Positions 1-9,496 are shown, counted from the stretch's first letter. The stretch: 16,338 bases of DNA from Mansonella perstans (GCA_037074765.1 JBAMDO010000459.1:1-16338), one strand, 5' to 3'. The notes: generated from the sequence alone by a model not told the origin. Numbers and translations: made by a program.

Positions 1-380
1 CACTCATTGTTGTATTATTGTACTGCAAATTTTTGAACACTATTGATTTGTTTATGAATAAAATTGCTTTTATCTTTTTTTCCAATACACATAATTAAAA
101 TCTACGCGTAAATAAAACTAAAACGGACAAATCTGTTAATATGTTAGCTTCTCTGTATAAATTAATAACAAATGTCAGTTTAAAAGTATTTCAAAAAAAA
201 AAACGGAAATTTTGCTACCGTAATAATTTGTTTTAGCAGTCTGTATTTTTTCCAGTTCATACCTTTACCGTCTACCACTTCACATTTAGAAGTATTTTTT
301 TTTCTTTTTATTTTAAGCCCTAAATGCATCACTTTACATAATGCTTATCCCAAGATAAAATTACTCTGAGCAAAAAACAA

Positions 381-680
381 TGCTAGTGGGCGAGTGACCC
401 CAATCATTTGTTAAATCAGATTTAAATCCAATTTTACAACGTCGCTTGTCTATGTCTTATTTTCTTCATTATTAATGAAAAATAACGCGAAAACTTTGGC
501 ATATTACCGGAGACATTATTGCATGCTAAAAAAAAGGCGATCAATTTCTTGTCGAAAATTTCAAAAACTTTTTATTAGAAATCAAAATTTTAATTTGCTA
601 GTGAGCGAATGATCAGTCATGTGAGTGATCTTTAAAACATAATTTTTTCAATTTTTAATCAATGAAAAATCGTATATAAA
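381..680. repeat. Decayed direct duplication, about 215 bp apart
   Basis: TGCTAGTGGGCGAGTGA at 381 recurs as TGCTAGTGAGCGAATGA at 596. Both are followed by an AATTTT-rich stretch and then by a similar TTAATNAATGAAAAAT segment (about 465-482 and 656-670). The spacing suggests an old tandem duplication with substitutions and indels. No coding content is evident. Confidence 0.4.
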
Positions 681-1339
681 ATTTATTTGCGTCTAATCGA
701 ATAAACGTTTGTTTGGGCTTTGAACTTATTATTAATCATTAGCAGTGAAATATTTTGATTGATCCCAGCCAACTAATAACAGTGAAAATTGTTTAAAAAA
801 GAAGATTTACAGCATCACGTTTATTTTTTTCCTCTGAACTCAAAAAAAAAGCAATTTTGCAAAAGCCCTGCATGGAAGACTAAAAGGTAAGCCAATTGTT
901 ATGAGCTGATGAAGCACGGAAATAGAAGAAATGATTTGAAGATTGGTAGAAGTGAGAGTGAACGGATGAAATGGTAGTGGTGAATAATAGATATTAAAAA
1001 TGATATCTTTATTGATGCCGCCATTGATTTTATTGTGTCACTTAATAATTACCTTATTCACTTTGGCCATTTTTAACACACTACAATTATTACTAACACA
1101 ACGATAAATTCATATATGCTTTAGCTTGCATTAAATTTATTTCATTGAATGGAATATTATTTGATAAGATGAAATTTTTAATAAAAATTTTTTCCCGAAT
1201 ATTTGCCAAAAAACTTTTTATGCAAATTGTTATTTAATTTTTCTTTCTTCGTAGTGAATAAACTTTTTAATGAAAAAAAGAGAAATTGTAACATGGAAAA
1301 ATTTCTGTTTGTAAAACAAAAATCATTGCTCATTTTAAA

Positions 1340-1655
1340 CAATGTCATTATGTTAACCTAGAAAAAAAAGAAAAGCTCAATTAGGTTATTTTTTGGTACC
1401 ATTCATACATTAAATTGCAATATTTTCTTTAAAATTTCTTTCAAAAACAATCAGTTTCATTATTTCATTTCTTTTCTTGCTTACCATAACATCATTGTAT
1501 GAACCTGAAAAAAAATAGAAAACCTTAATTAGGTTACTTTTTGGTAACATTACTACCACTGATACCATTAACGAATTAAATTGCAATATCTTCTTTAAAA
1601 TTTCTTCTAAAAACAATCAATTTCATTATTTCATTTCTTTCCTTCTTCATTCCAG
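1340..1655. repeat. Two-copy tandem duplication of about 145-165 bp
   Basis: Copy 1 (about 1340-1487) and copy 2 (about 1488-1655) share, in the same order: an AACCT-plus-poly-A block, AATTAGGTTA-TTTTTGGTA, AATTAAATTGCAATAT, TTCTTTAAAATTTCTT, AAAAACAATCA and TTTCATTATTTCATTTCTTT. Copy 2 has an extra block of about 20 bp near 1548-1568. The copies differ by scattered substitutions, so the duplication is not recent. An antisense open stretch across 1410-1616 comes from this AT-rich repeat and does not look coding. Confidence 0.75.
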
Positions 1656-1940
1656 ATCCTTTTTTAGTTTGGTTAAATATTGAAAAAAGTTACGAATATT
1701 TTTAAAAATGTCAAAAAGTGAAAAAAAAGTGGAGAAGGAAAAAAAATTTCAAATAATTTGATAAAAAGAACAAATTTTTCTTTTCCCTCTCTTTCATATT
1801 TTATCCTTTCATTTTAACTTTCTCAATGCAATTTTTGCTTGCCTTGATAAAATAGAGACTAACTGCTAAAAATTACCATAACTTTTTTGAAAAGTTTAAA
1901 TATTGATTTTTTTATTTTTTTTTAAGCAAATCTTTTAAAA

Positions 1941-2024
1941 ATCTTTTAACTTAACTTGATAATAAGATGTAATTGTTAAGCAATGTACCTCGCTCTCTCT
2001 CTCTCTCTTATCTTTTAACTTAAC
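1941..2024. repeat. CT microsatellite flanked by 15-bp direct repeats
   Basis: The sequence ATCTTTTAACTTAAC occurs at 1941-1955 and again at 2010-2024. The second copy directly follows a CT dinucleotide run at 1993-2008. A second, interrupted CT run lies at 2255-2290. Confidence 0.7.
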
Positions 2025-2570
2025 ATTTCTCATATAAAATTTTTGCTGCATAAACAAAATTTACATTTCTGGAAAGCATTGAGAATTCTCAAATACTCTG
2101 ATATTGAATCAAAAAACTATGAAGAAATTTCTCGTATGTAAAATTTTTTGGCTAATTTTATTTGTGACCATCATTCATTTTTTTTCAATTTAAATAGAAT
2201 TTAAAAAATTGAAATAGAAATTGAATTGTGGAATTAAAAAATTTTTCAAAATGTGTCTCTCTCTCTTTCTCTCACTCTCACTCTTTCTCTTGTTATTACA
2301 GTTTCAGTTTCAGTTTCAAAAAACTTGATAGTTTTTTGCATTTTTCTCCAAAAAAAATTCAATTTATTGGCCATTGACATTAGTGAAAATTTTTTCAGGT
2401 AATGAAGAGCTTTTCATAATACTAGAATTCAAAAGTGATAAATTAACTAATTAGTCACCAATTAGTTGCAATAATTTGCATTGATTCTTTTTTTTACTAC
2501 AGCCTTTTTTCTCGTTCAATTATTAGTTTAATCTAAAAAAAAAATCTTAGCTTAGCTGAGATATTTTGCG

Positions 2571-2581
2571 ATGCATTTCAG
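2571..2581 (+). promoter_or_regulatory. Candidate trans- or cis-splice acceptor 5' of the start codon
   Basis: ATGCATTTCAG ends at 2581 and matches the nematode 3' splice consensus TTTCAG. It lies 31 nt upstream of the chosen ATG (2613), a typical spacing for spliced-leader addition in nematodes. A second acceptor-like TTACTACAG lies near 2494-2502. Whether the site takes a spliced leader or joins an upstream noncoding exon cannot be told from sequence. Confidence 0.45.
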
Positions 2582-2607
2582 AAAAATTAATCATCTGTGA
2601 TAACAAA

Positions 2608-2616
2608 ATGCGATGA
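2608..2616 (+). promoter_or_regulatory. Minimal upstream ORF overlapping the start codon
   Basis: ATG CGA TGA (Met-Arg-stop) begins 5 nt before the main ATG at 2613. Its stop codon overlaps that ATG as ATGA. The upstream ATG has the better nematode context (AAAA before it) than the main one (GCG before it). If the leader begins at 2582, ribosomes would meet the two-codon ORF first, so main-frame translation would depend on leaky scanning or reinitiation. Confidence 0.5.
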
Positions 2617-2700
2617 GTGAAAATTTCAACAGTTTCAGTACAATTTTTTTAATTTCATTCAGTGTATTTCATTGGCTGTCACAAATTGTCGCACAACAAG
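2613..2700 (+). CDS. Exon 1: start codon and signal peptide
   Basis: This exon encodes residues 1-29 plus one base of codon 30. After a short polar start (MSENFNS) comes a hydrophobic core, TIFLISFSVFHWL, and then a cleavage-like IVAQQ. The donor GTATTAAT at 2701 is in phase 1, and exon 2 supplies AA to complete Glu30. The ATG at 2613 was chosen because the upstream ATG at 2608 meets TGA after one codon. The correct phase plus a textbook signal peptide make this the likely first coding exon, although it is too short to stand out on its own. Confidence 0.7.
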
Positions 2701-5700
2701 GTATTAATTAATTAGTTAATTTCTGTAATTAACAATTAATTCCTTTTGATCCTTTCATTTTTTTTTTTTTTTTTGAAATTCTCAACAAATTCATTTTGTT
2801 CTAAATTTTTTCTTATAAAATTTAATTCTTAAAATAATTTTAACAAATTTCAAAAAATAAGTTATCGACAGCTATCGCATCAATGTGCAACATTTTACAT
2901 CATGTGACATTAGGTTGTAAAGTAAACAAATTATGGAATTATGGAATTAATTTAGAAAAATTATTCGATAAAACGAATGAATGAAGAATGAATGCAGGAA
3001 AAAATGAATTCTATAAATTTAAAAAAAGAAAAAAATTATTTTTACATTAAGAATGGCGTGTCCCGGATATGCCGGAAAATGTTTTTTGGAAAACGGATGA
3101 TAGCAGTGTAACATTATGGTGGGATCCACCAGCAACTATTAATGAAATTTTGGTTCGTGGTTACACGATAGCATACGGTATTGGTACACCAAATCGACGT
3201 GTAATTATCGAAGGAGCTAATACAAATGCTTTTACAATTAAGCAACTTAGTTAGTTACCAAATGTTGAATTTTTTTACTTTTTCAAAAATATTCATATAA
3301 ATTTAAAAATAATAAAAATTGCATATTTTTAAATTTCCATTTTTTCACAATAAAAATTATTTAACAAATAACGACAATAATTTGGTCGCAAGAAAGAAAG
3401 AAATTCAACTGAATTTAAGTTTATTTAAATTCAAATTGAATAAAAAATTTTCATTGTAACTTTCTTACTATCAACCAATTATTATTGTCATAAAAATATT
3501 AAAATTTAATTTCCATTTCGGATTAGCTTCTTTTTCTTTTTTTTAAGAATCTAATACAACATATGTTTTTGCATTAACTGCATACAATGAAGCTGATGGT
3601 GAAGATTCCGAAAAGGTTCTTTTTACTGCTACAACCAAAGTTAAAGAAAGTTCAGGTAAATAGTTTACGGAATTGTAATCAAATAACAATTTAACTTTTA
3701 AATGGAACATTTTAATTTGATAGAAAAAAATGAACAGGAAAATTAATTAAATGAAATTTAAAAAAAAACTACATTAGGATAATTTATGATTTACATGCAT
3801 AATCTTGTCTTTTTTCCAATTCAAATATTCTTTACGTAATTTGTATCATAAATATAATTAATTAATTAATTAATCAAAATGTACTTTAGCGAGTTAGTTA
3901 AAATGTTTTATATATGAAACCTAATTTAAAAATAGACTTTCGTCCAATTCAATTTTTGTTCGATTCAATCTAATTATTTGCAATATTTAACATACCTCAA
4001 ATGACAGTTTTATATTAATTACGATTAATTAGACCATTTCAATTTATTAATGATTGTTATAGAGAATAAAAGTCACTTTTTTTTGTTTGTTCATTTGCTT
4101 GTTTTTTTCTTTTTTTAAAGATACGAGTAAATTTTAGATGATCAATTAATCGAATTGCAAGCGCCAACAAATATTGTGGCAAAAGCTATTTCATCAACTG
4201 AAATTGCAATACAATGGTCGGATCCAAATGTTGACATTTACAGTGATCATCCAACAGAAAGCATTAAATCATTATTCCGGGAACGGAAATATGTGATACA
4301 GTATGTAATTTTTAAAAAAAAGAAATTTTGAAAAATGCAAATTTAACAAATTTCAAACTATTTCACATCATTTATGAAATTAATACTGTGGGAAAAGTTT
4401 TTCAAATTTAAACATAAACTTGAATGAATACCAACATTTGTAGCATAAAAAATTATTCTCAAGTACAATTTCAGCTCATTTTACTTATTTTCTGATACGG
4501 TATGCTTATTCTATTGCTGCGAATATGGTAGCTGTATTCATATCATACAGTTATTTTTTGCTATTTTAGATACGGTGAACATCGATCATTAAATATGGGA
4601 AAAATAATATCAACAGAACCGTATGTAATTCTTGATCAATTGCAACCGGCAACAGATTATGAAATTATCATAAAAGTAATTTTACCAAATGGGATCGAAT
4701 CAGCATGGACAGTTCAGCAAATTGTTAAAACTTCATCAGATGGTAGGTAATTTTAATTAAATTTCATATCTCTTCTTTTCTTAATTTAATTAAAATATTT
4801 CTTCAAAAGAAAAAAAGTTTCAAATTTTAAGTGACATTAATGAAAGAATCAAAAGTGTTTGAACTTCGATTCAATTTTGAGCAACCAGAAAAATGTTTTT
4901 TCTATTCCGATCCAACAGCTCCACTTCAATGGAAAGTAATTAATGCTAAAAGTTATGATGAATTAAGTGGTCGAAAAGGTAAGCATTGATTAGATTTCAG
5001 TGAAAACATGGAAATTAAGTAAAATCAAATTTGCAACGTATACTTTTGTTGAACTAATGTTGCTAATTTAATTTAGCAAAATTAATGCTTAATATGATCA
5101 AATCTTTTCCAATGATTGATTTATTCAAAAACAGTAATTAAAATTAAAGTGCGTTTTTTTCTAAAAAAGAGTTTTGAGAAAATACTATTACCAATGCAAA
5201 TTCTTCTTGATTGATTAGTTAATTAACCAGATAATTAGTTGGATAGTTGTAGCAGCATACAAATATTCCTTTAATTAATTAACCAATTAATTAAAAGAAA
5301 TTTCCGCAGCCTTAATGTAATCAATGAGATGTCAAAAGTTTTCACTTATAAAGATTAATGATTAATGCTAAAAGTTACAATGAATTAATTAGGCGTTCGA
5401 TAAGGTAAGCATTGATTAGATAACAATAAAACGTGAAAATAAAGAAATTGGAATTGGCATAATTGTAAAAATTCTGAAATTATAATCCTGAAACGGTGTA
5501 ATGCTGGAAAATTATGAAAAGCAGAGTTATAAAATTATGCTTAATATTTTTTAATTAATTTAAATTTCTGGATTTCGCTCGTTCTTGCGCTTTTTTTTTT
5601 GATAATTTTAAAATCCGAAATATTTTTGTAGCAAAGTATTTTGCAAATTTACAATCGATGATATATGGTAGAAATTACGGTCATTTAATATCAACACCAA

Positions 5701-6807
5701 TTATGCTTAAGACACGTAATTATTATTGTCTAAGTGTATGGATTTATGTTAGACAATTTAGCAAAGGTTAGTAGTATATTGTAGTAATTTAAATTTATCT
5801 TTCTAAATTATTCAACATTTTAAACTAACATTTCTTCATAATATTTTAAGCTAAATTTCAGTGAAAATTGAATTAATTTCAAAGATTTTATTCATTAAAT
5901 CATTTGAAATATAAGATGACATCTGTTTAATTTAAATCTTATCGATATTTTTTTTTTGCGATAAGGTCATATTTGTCAATTACTGCATAAGAAATCAAAA
6001 TCACGAAATTTGTTAATCACTGCATAAGAAATTAAGATCACGAAATTTGTTAATTTAATATTATTTTTTTTAAGCTTACGAATTACTGAATATAGCAGTC
6101 AAGGTCTCAAAATATATTAATTCTTGTAACAAAACTATGATTTGAAAGTTTGCAAGTAATTATTTTTTTTATTTCAATTGGAAAGTTACAAATTCATTAC
6201 TAATAGTATAATTGTTTATGTATTTTATTTAAATTTGCAATATCTTCAGGCAAATTCTTGGTTCAATTATTAGGTAAAGAGAAGGATTATGATATTTTGT
6301 TCACGGGGAAATTCCAGAAAATGCCTGAAAATCAATGGCAACATTTACTCTGGGATTTTGTCAATTCACGTGATGTACTTCAGGTTTACTTCAGCATAAA
6401 TAATTTTTTAGAAATTGTTTTAAAAAAAAAGAAAATAGAAGGAATCACTTAATTAATCAATTTTTGAATCTTTGCTTTTTTTTGCTGATATATTTTGCAT
6501 TTGTACTAAATAGGCAGAGCAGAAAATTTTTCAACTGAAAAATTTTGACAATTCCCAGTGGTCAAAAAAATTCCATATTGAAATATTGAAAAACTTGAAA
6601 TATTGATAAAAATTCATCAATATTTTCAAATCAATCTTCTTTTTTTGCAATATTACATTGATAAATTTCATTTAGGTATCATTCAAAGTTACAAAAGAAA
6701 ATGATGAGCAATTCTGGTTAGCATTAGATGATGTCCGTTTTTACTCCGGAAACTGCAACAAGGATCCAGGCGTATTTTTAAATGATAACAAACAATTCGA
6801 ATGTTAG
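2613..6807 (+). CDS. Secreted protein: signal peptide, two DCC/neogenin-like FN3 domains, one MAM domain
   Basis: I assembled nine exons: 2613-2700, 3052-3249, 3548-3655, 4138-4300, 4570-4742, 4832-4978, 5632-5766, 6250-6383 and 6676-6807. Their 1278 nt give 425 residues plus TAG with no internal stop, and every junction is phase-consistent (mostly phase 1, intron 4 phase 2, intron 8 phase 0). Donors are GTATTA, GTTAGT, GTAAAT, GTATGT, GTAGGT, GTAAGC, GTTAGT and GTTTAC; all acceptors end in AG after T-rich tracts. Residues 1-29 look like a signal peptide, about 33-130 and 138-242 are FN3 domains, and about 253-409 is a MAM domain. No hydrophobic segment follows the signal peptide, so the product should be extracellular, probably a matrix, adhesion or ligand-binding protein. 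The first FN3 resembles the fourth FN3 repeat of DCC/neogenin/Frazzled, but there are no Ig domains, membrane segment or cytoplasmic tail, so this is not an UNC-40 orthologue. I do not recognise a named gene. Exon 1 and the 3' end are the least certain parts. Confidence 0.82.
3052..3655 (+). CDS. Exons 2-3: first FN3 domain (DCC FN3-4-like)
   Basis: Exon 2 (3052-3249) and exon 3 (3548-3655) encode about residues 30-132, split by a 298-bp phase-1 intron. The FN3 hallmarks are Val33-Pro34 at the start, a Trp in SVTLWWDPP (residues 48-56), LVRGYTIAYGIGTP on the C strand, a Leu before the E-F turn (FTIKQL), and TYVFALTAYNEADGE with the conserved Tyr and Ala-Asn-like turn. The combination of VRGY, YG-G-P and AYNEADGE is characteristic of the fourth FN3 of DCC, neogenin and Frazzled, as I recall those families. 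Residue 98 begins an N-T-T glycosylation sequon, the only obvious one. The exon 2 acceptor follows ACATTAAG; an in-frame TAA at 3048-3050 excludes extension upstream. Confidence 0.9.
4138..4742 (+). CDS. Exons 4-5: second FN3 domain
   Basis: Exon 4 (4138-4300) and exon 5 (4570-4742) encode about residues 132-244, joined in phase 2 so that CA plus A gives Gln186. The domain starts at APTNIVAKAIS, with the B-strand Trp in EIAIQWSDP (Trp158). It continues through KYVIQYGEH, the conserved YVILDQLQPATDYEIIIKV segment (Leu before P-x-T-x-Y) and ends at VKTSSD. An insert of about 20 residues between the B and C strands (IYSDHPTESIKSLFRE) parallels the long B-C stretch in the fifth FN3 repeat of DCC, so the two domains together resemble FN3-4 and FN3-5 of the netrin receptors. 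The 5' boundary uses ATTTTAG at 4137 rather than the earlier TTAAAG near 4120, because only the former keeps frame. Confidence 0.88.
4832..6807 (+). CDS. Exons 6-9: MAM domain and C-terminus
   Basis: Exons 4832-4978, 5632-5766, 6250-6383 and 6676-6807 encode about residues 244-425. The MAM pattern is clear in order: ELRFNFEQPEKC (family: xFE...C), a middle block HLISTPIMLKTRNYYCLSVW (family: L-S-P-x-L... CL-F-W/Y), WQHLLWDF, LQVSFKV, and the terminal signature WLALDDVRFYSGNC (family: IALDDI-F-G-C). The domain is about 155-165 residues, as in the family. MAM domains mediate adhesion or oligomerisation in meprins, RPTP-mu and neuropilins. Cysteines lie at 265, 325, 409 and 425; the usual first Cys before the FE motif is absent and an extra Cys is the last residue. 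The stop TAG at 6805-6807 is embedded in a GTTAGT donor-like site. Confidence 0.87.
4939..5450 (+). repeat. Partial duplication of the exon 6 end inside intron 6
   Basis: The last 40 bases of exon 6, its donor and about 45 bases of intron (4939-5025) recur at about 5361-5450. ATTAATGCTAAAAGTTA is identical in both copies, as is the junction AAGGTAAGCATTGATTAGAT (4976-4995 and 5402-5421). The second copy has substitutions and a small insertion that shift the frame and add a stop, so it cannot extend the protein as an exon. Its GTAAGC donor is intact. Confidence 0.85.
5270..5295. repeat. AT-rich inverted repeat in intron 6
   Basis: TTTAATTAATT (5270-5280) and AATTAATTAAA (5285-5295) are perfect inverted arms around AACC. 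Composition alone makes such palindromes common here, so function is doubtful. Confidence 0.6.
5972..6056. repeat. 37-bp tandem repeat in intron 7
   Basis: Two adjacent 37-bp units, 5972-6008 and 6009-6045, share TTTGTNAAT, ACTGCATAAGAAAT and ATCACGAAA and differ at four positions. A third, partial unit (TTTGTTAAT) follows at 6046. This is a local slippage-type duplication within an intron. Confidence 0.85.
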
Positions 6808-6977
6808 TTTAAAAATTTCTTCTCCACTTTTGATCATTTTTTAGAGTAAATTTATTTCATGAAAAATTAATCAATCATTTAAAATTACTTTGACTTTTTT
6901 TCCCTATTATTAAAAAAATGAATTTGCTATGAATAATTTTTTCAGCGGTTTTATTTTCTATTCAAATATTATTTTAA
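6803..6977 (+). other. Possible alternative last intron and exon
   Basis: GTTAGT at 6803 could act as a donor, as the same hexamer does at 3250 and 5767. A strong acceptor TTTTTTCAG ends at 6945. Splicing would replace the final Cys with Ser and add the short hydrophobic tail VLFSIQILF before TAA at 6975-6977. Both forms keep frame. The unspliced reading ends at TAG 6805-6807. Sequence alone cannot choose between them. Confidence 0.3.
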
Positions 6978-7937
6978 TTAGTTTTTTAAAGATGCAAATT
7001 TAGACTTATTCACAAATTCCTTTATTTTTTCAAAATGATTTCTGGTTTTTTTTTTTTTTTAAATTACTATTTTGGATCACAAATACAAAGCATAAAATGA
7101 AATAGTATTTTTTGTCACTAATTAGGGTAATTGATTTTTCGCTAACAACAATTACATGCAATATGATTACTTTAGTCTGAGAAGTATCGAAAGTTAGCTC
7201 AGGTTAGCCTGATATATATATATATACTTGAAACTAGTTTAGAGTTAATTTGGCACAATTTTGCCAAAAAAGATAAACATTGTCATATGACATTAGCTCT
7301 TTGAAGTCTATACAGAAAGACAATCAGTGTAATTTCTTTGATCGAATAATTATTAATTACGAGATATCTAAACTTAAATTTAACACTTTCCCATTTCTTA
7401 TCTTTAAGTTATATCACTAATTCAAGTTATTAATGTATCCTTTCTACTGCTTATTTTTTTCCACGAAAGAACCTTTCCATCCAAAAAAAATTTCAATAAA
7501 TTTATGCACGAAAAATTTATTTTACAAGAATAATTTTAATCTTTAAGATTTTCAAGAAAAAGTTTTTCACCTGTTATTATAATCCAAATATTTTTTTTTA
7601 AAAAAAATCAATTTAGACATTCATCACATAATTTATGCTTGAAAAAAATTCAACCATAAATTTTATTGCTGAAAAATATTTTACTGAAACAATTTTAATT
7701 TTAATTTAATTTTGAATTCCAACAAATTTCGCTTATTATTGATTAGTACTCAAAAGTAGCCGAGAAACAATAATTGCATTTTATATTAAAAATGCATTGA
7801 ATTTTTCATTTCTGTTTTTTTCTTTTTTTGTTTTTTTTGATTTTCTCAAATATTTCCTTGATTCCTTTCTTCACTTTCCTTTCTCATTCACACACGCCAA
7901 ACAAAAAACAAAAAAAAGGCCTGCACGAAATGTGAAT

Positions 7938-7956
7938 GCATGCATATTATGCATGC
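7938..7956. repeat. Perfect 9-bp inverted repeat
   Basis: GCATGCATA and TATGCATGC form perfect arms around a single T. It is less AT-only than most palindromes here. It could be a dimeric protein-binding site or chance. Confidence 0.5.
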
Positions 7957-9417
7957 TTTTTATACATCCTTTATTTGTGTTAAGAATTATTATTATTACA
8001 ACACTTTTTTCCTTTTTCCTTCTTCGTCTCTTCTTGTGAAACAAAAAAAAATGCAAGTAAAAAAAACAAAGTGTCATAATTTATTTTATTAATTATGCAT
8101 TCCAAAATTTTGCATTCTTTTTCCTTTTTTTTTTGAAAATATTATTTTGTTGATTGATACGATTTTTTTGCTGATAAGATAAAATCTTTTAATTGCCAAT
8201 TATCAATTTATGTTTGTTTTTTCCAATTTCTTTCATATTATTCAGCCATTCCAATTTTCTTTTTATCTTTTTTTTCAAGAAATATTTTTGATGGTAATAA
8301 ATTATTAAAATAATTATTAGAATTTTTTTTATTTTGTGCAATAAATCTTTTATTTCCAATTCTGCTTTTTTCCTTGTTTTTTATGTTTAAATTACAAACG
8401 CTCAATGCAATTCTTCTTTTTTTTAATTTTGAAAAAAAAAAACGAAAAATTTATGAGTAAATAAACAAAAGTGTTTTTTATATTTATTAAAATTCTTGCA
8501 CAGAATATACTGGAAGTAGAATTTTAATGATACAATAATCGATTAATGGAATCTTGGAAAATATGCAAAATAATTGCAACTGGATGTTAAGAAAGAGGTA
8601 AAAAATAATATTAAAATTACTAAAGCAAACAAAAGGTCGCTCCTGTTATAATTAGTTATGAATGAATGAATTATAGTAAATCACAAAAAAAAAATTTTTT
8701 TCACTGTTACAGTAAATTCTAACAAAAGTTCGTTAAGTTTGATTTGTAATAATAATGCACTGTTATCTCACTGTTATTAGCTAAAATGAAATTAACTATC
8801 ATAAACCATAAGGTGGGCGAAGTGTATGCATAAAATCCAATATCAAGTATACGGTAAAACTTCAATAAAATTAATCGGAAATACCTGGCGCATGCAAATT
8901 ATACCATTATAGGATTTTTTATAATTAATACAAAATTTTAGAGCATTTGTACAATAAAATTAATTAGTTAATTGTCAAAATTTCTGATCATTAAACACTG
9001 TCGCGCTAGAAAGAAAGTTTTGAATGTTAGGAAATGTGTAATAAAAAAAAGCGTTGTGTGTCAAAAAATTAATAGCCCTGAAAAAGCGGAACTATAACTG
9101 AATTTAATTTTAGTTCAAAATTTTAAGGTCAAGTGATATCTTTCAACATTACTTTTATTGGTATGTTATTAACAAATTTATAAATATTTAAAAACCATTC
9201 GAATTTTTGATTTCAATTTAATTCTTCCCGATTTTCACAGATTTAAATTCTATGCATTGTGCATTTAAATGTCACTTTATAATCGCAAAAATATATGTCA
9301 GTGATTCGTGAATTGTAAAATCATTTTGAAATCGTTTAATTTTGTAAATGGTTTTGAACAGTTCATAATTTTTCGTCTTTCCAATCATTGCAATTCAATA
9401 ATTAATTAAATTAGCGG

Positions 9418-9496
9418 CTGCTTAAGACATCTGCAACACTTTATGCATTACAATGCAAAATTTAAAATTTAATTTGTCAACGACTTACTTAAGCAG
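9418..9496. repeat. Inverted repeat with nested palindromes
   Basis: CTGCTTAAG (9418-9426) pairs with CTTAAGCAG (9488-9496). Between them lie TGCATTACAATGCA and AAATTTAAAATTT-type palindromes. This could fold into a branched hairpin. No terminal inverted repeat or target-site duplication of a transposon was recognised. Confidence 0.45.

Larger units (their letters stand above)
1..2480. other. Upstream intergenic region, no gene supported
   Basis: AT-rich DNA with stops in every frame and no exon I can defend. It contains two decayed local duplications (381-680 and 1340-1655), CT microsatellites near 1993-2008 and 2255-2290, and a triple GTTTCA repeat at 2301-2318. A strong donor-like AAAAG/GTAAGC lies near 886-892, so a noncoding 5' exon of the downstream gene cannot be excluded. 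The CT-rich stretch within about 600 bp of the gene start is the most likely place for its promoter, but no core promoter motif is visible. Confidence 0.5.

Noticed and set aside
900..1035. Antisense 42-codon ORF starting MAASIKIS near 1030
   Set aside because: The start context is attractive, but the translation is low-complexity hydrophobic/Ser-rich, ends in a stop without a clear donor, and matches no family I know.
3857..3875. AATT tandem palindrome in intron 3
   Set aside because: This is simple A/T sequence expected by chance at this composition.
7797..8077. Overlapping open stretches on both strands
   Set aside because: They are Phe/Lys-rich translations of T-rich and A-rich DNA on opposite strands, with no domain or splice context.
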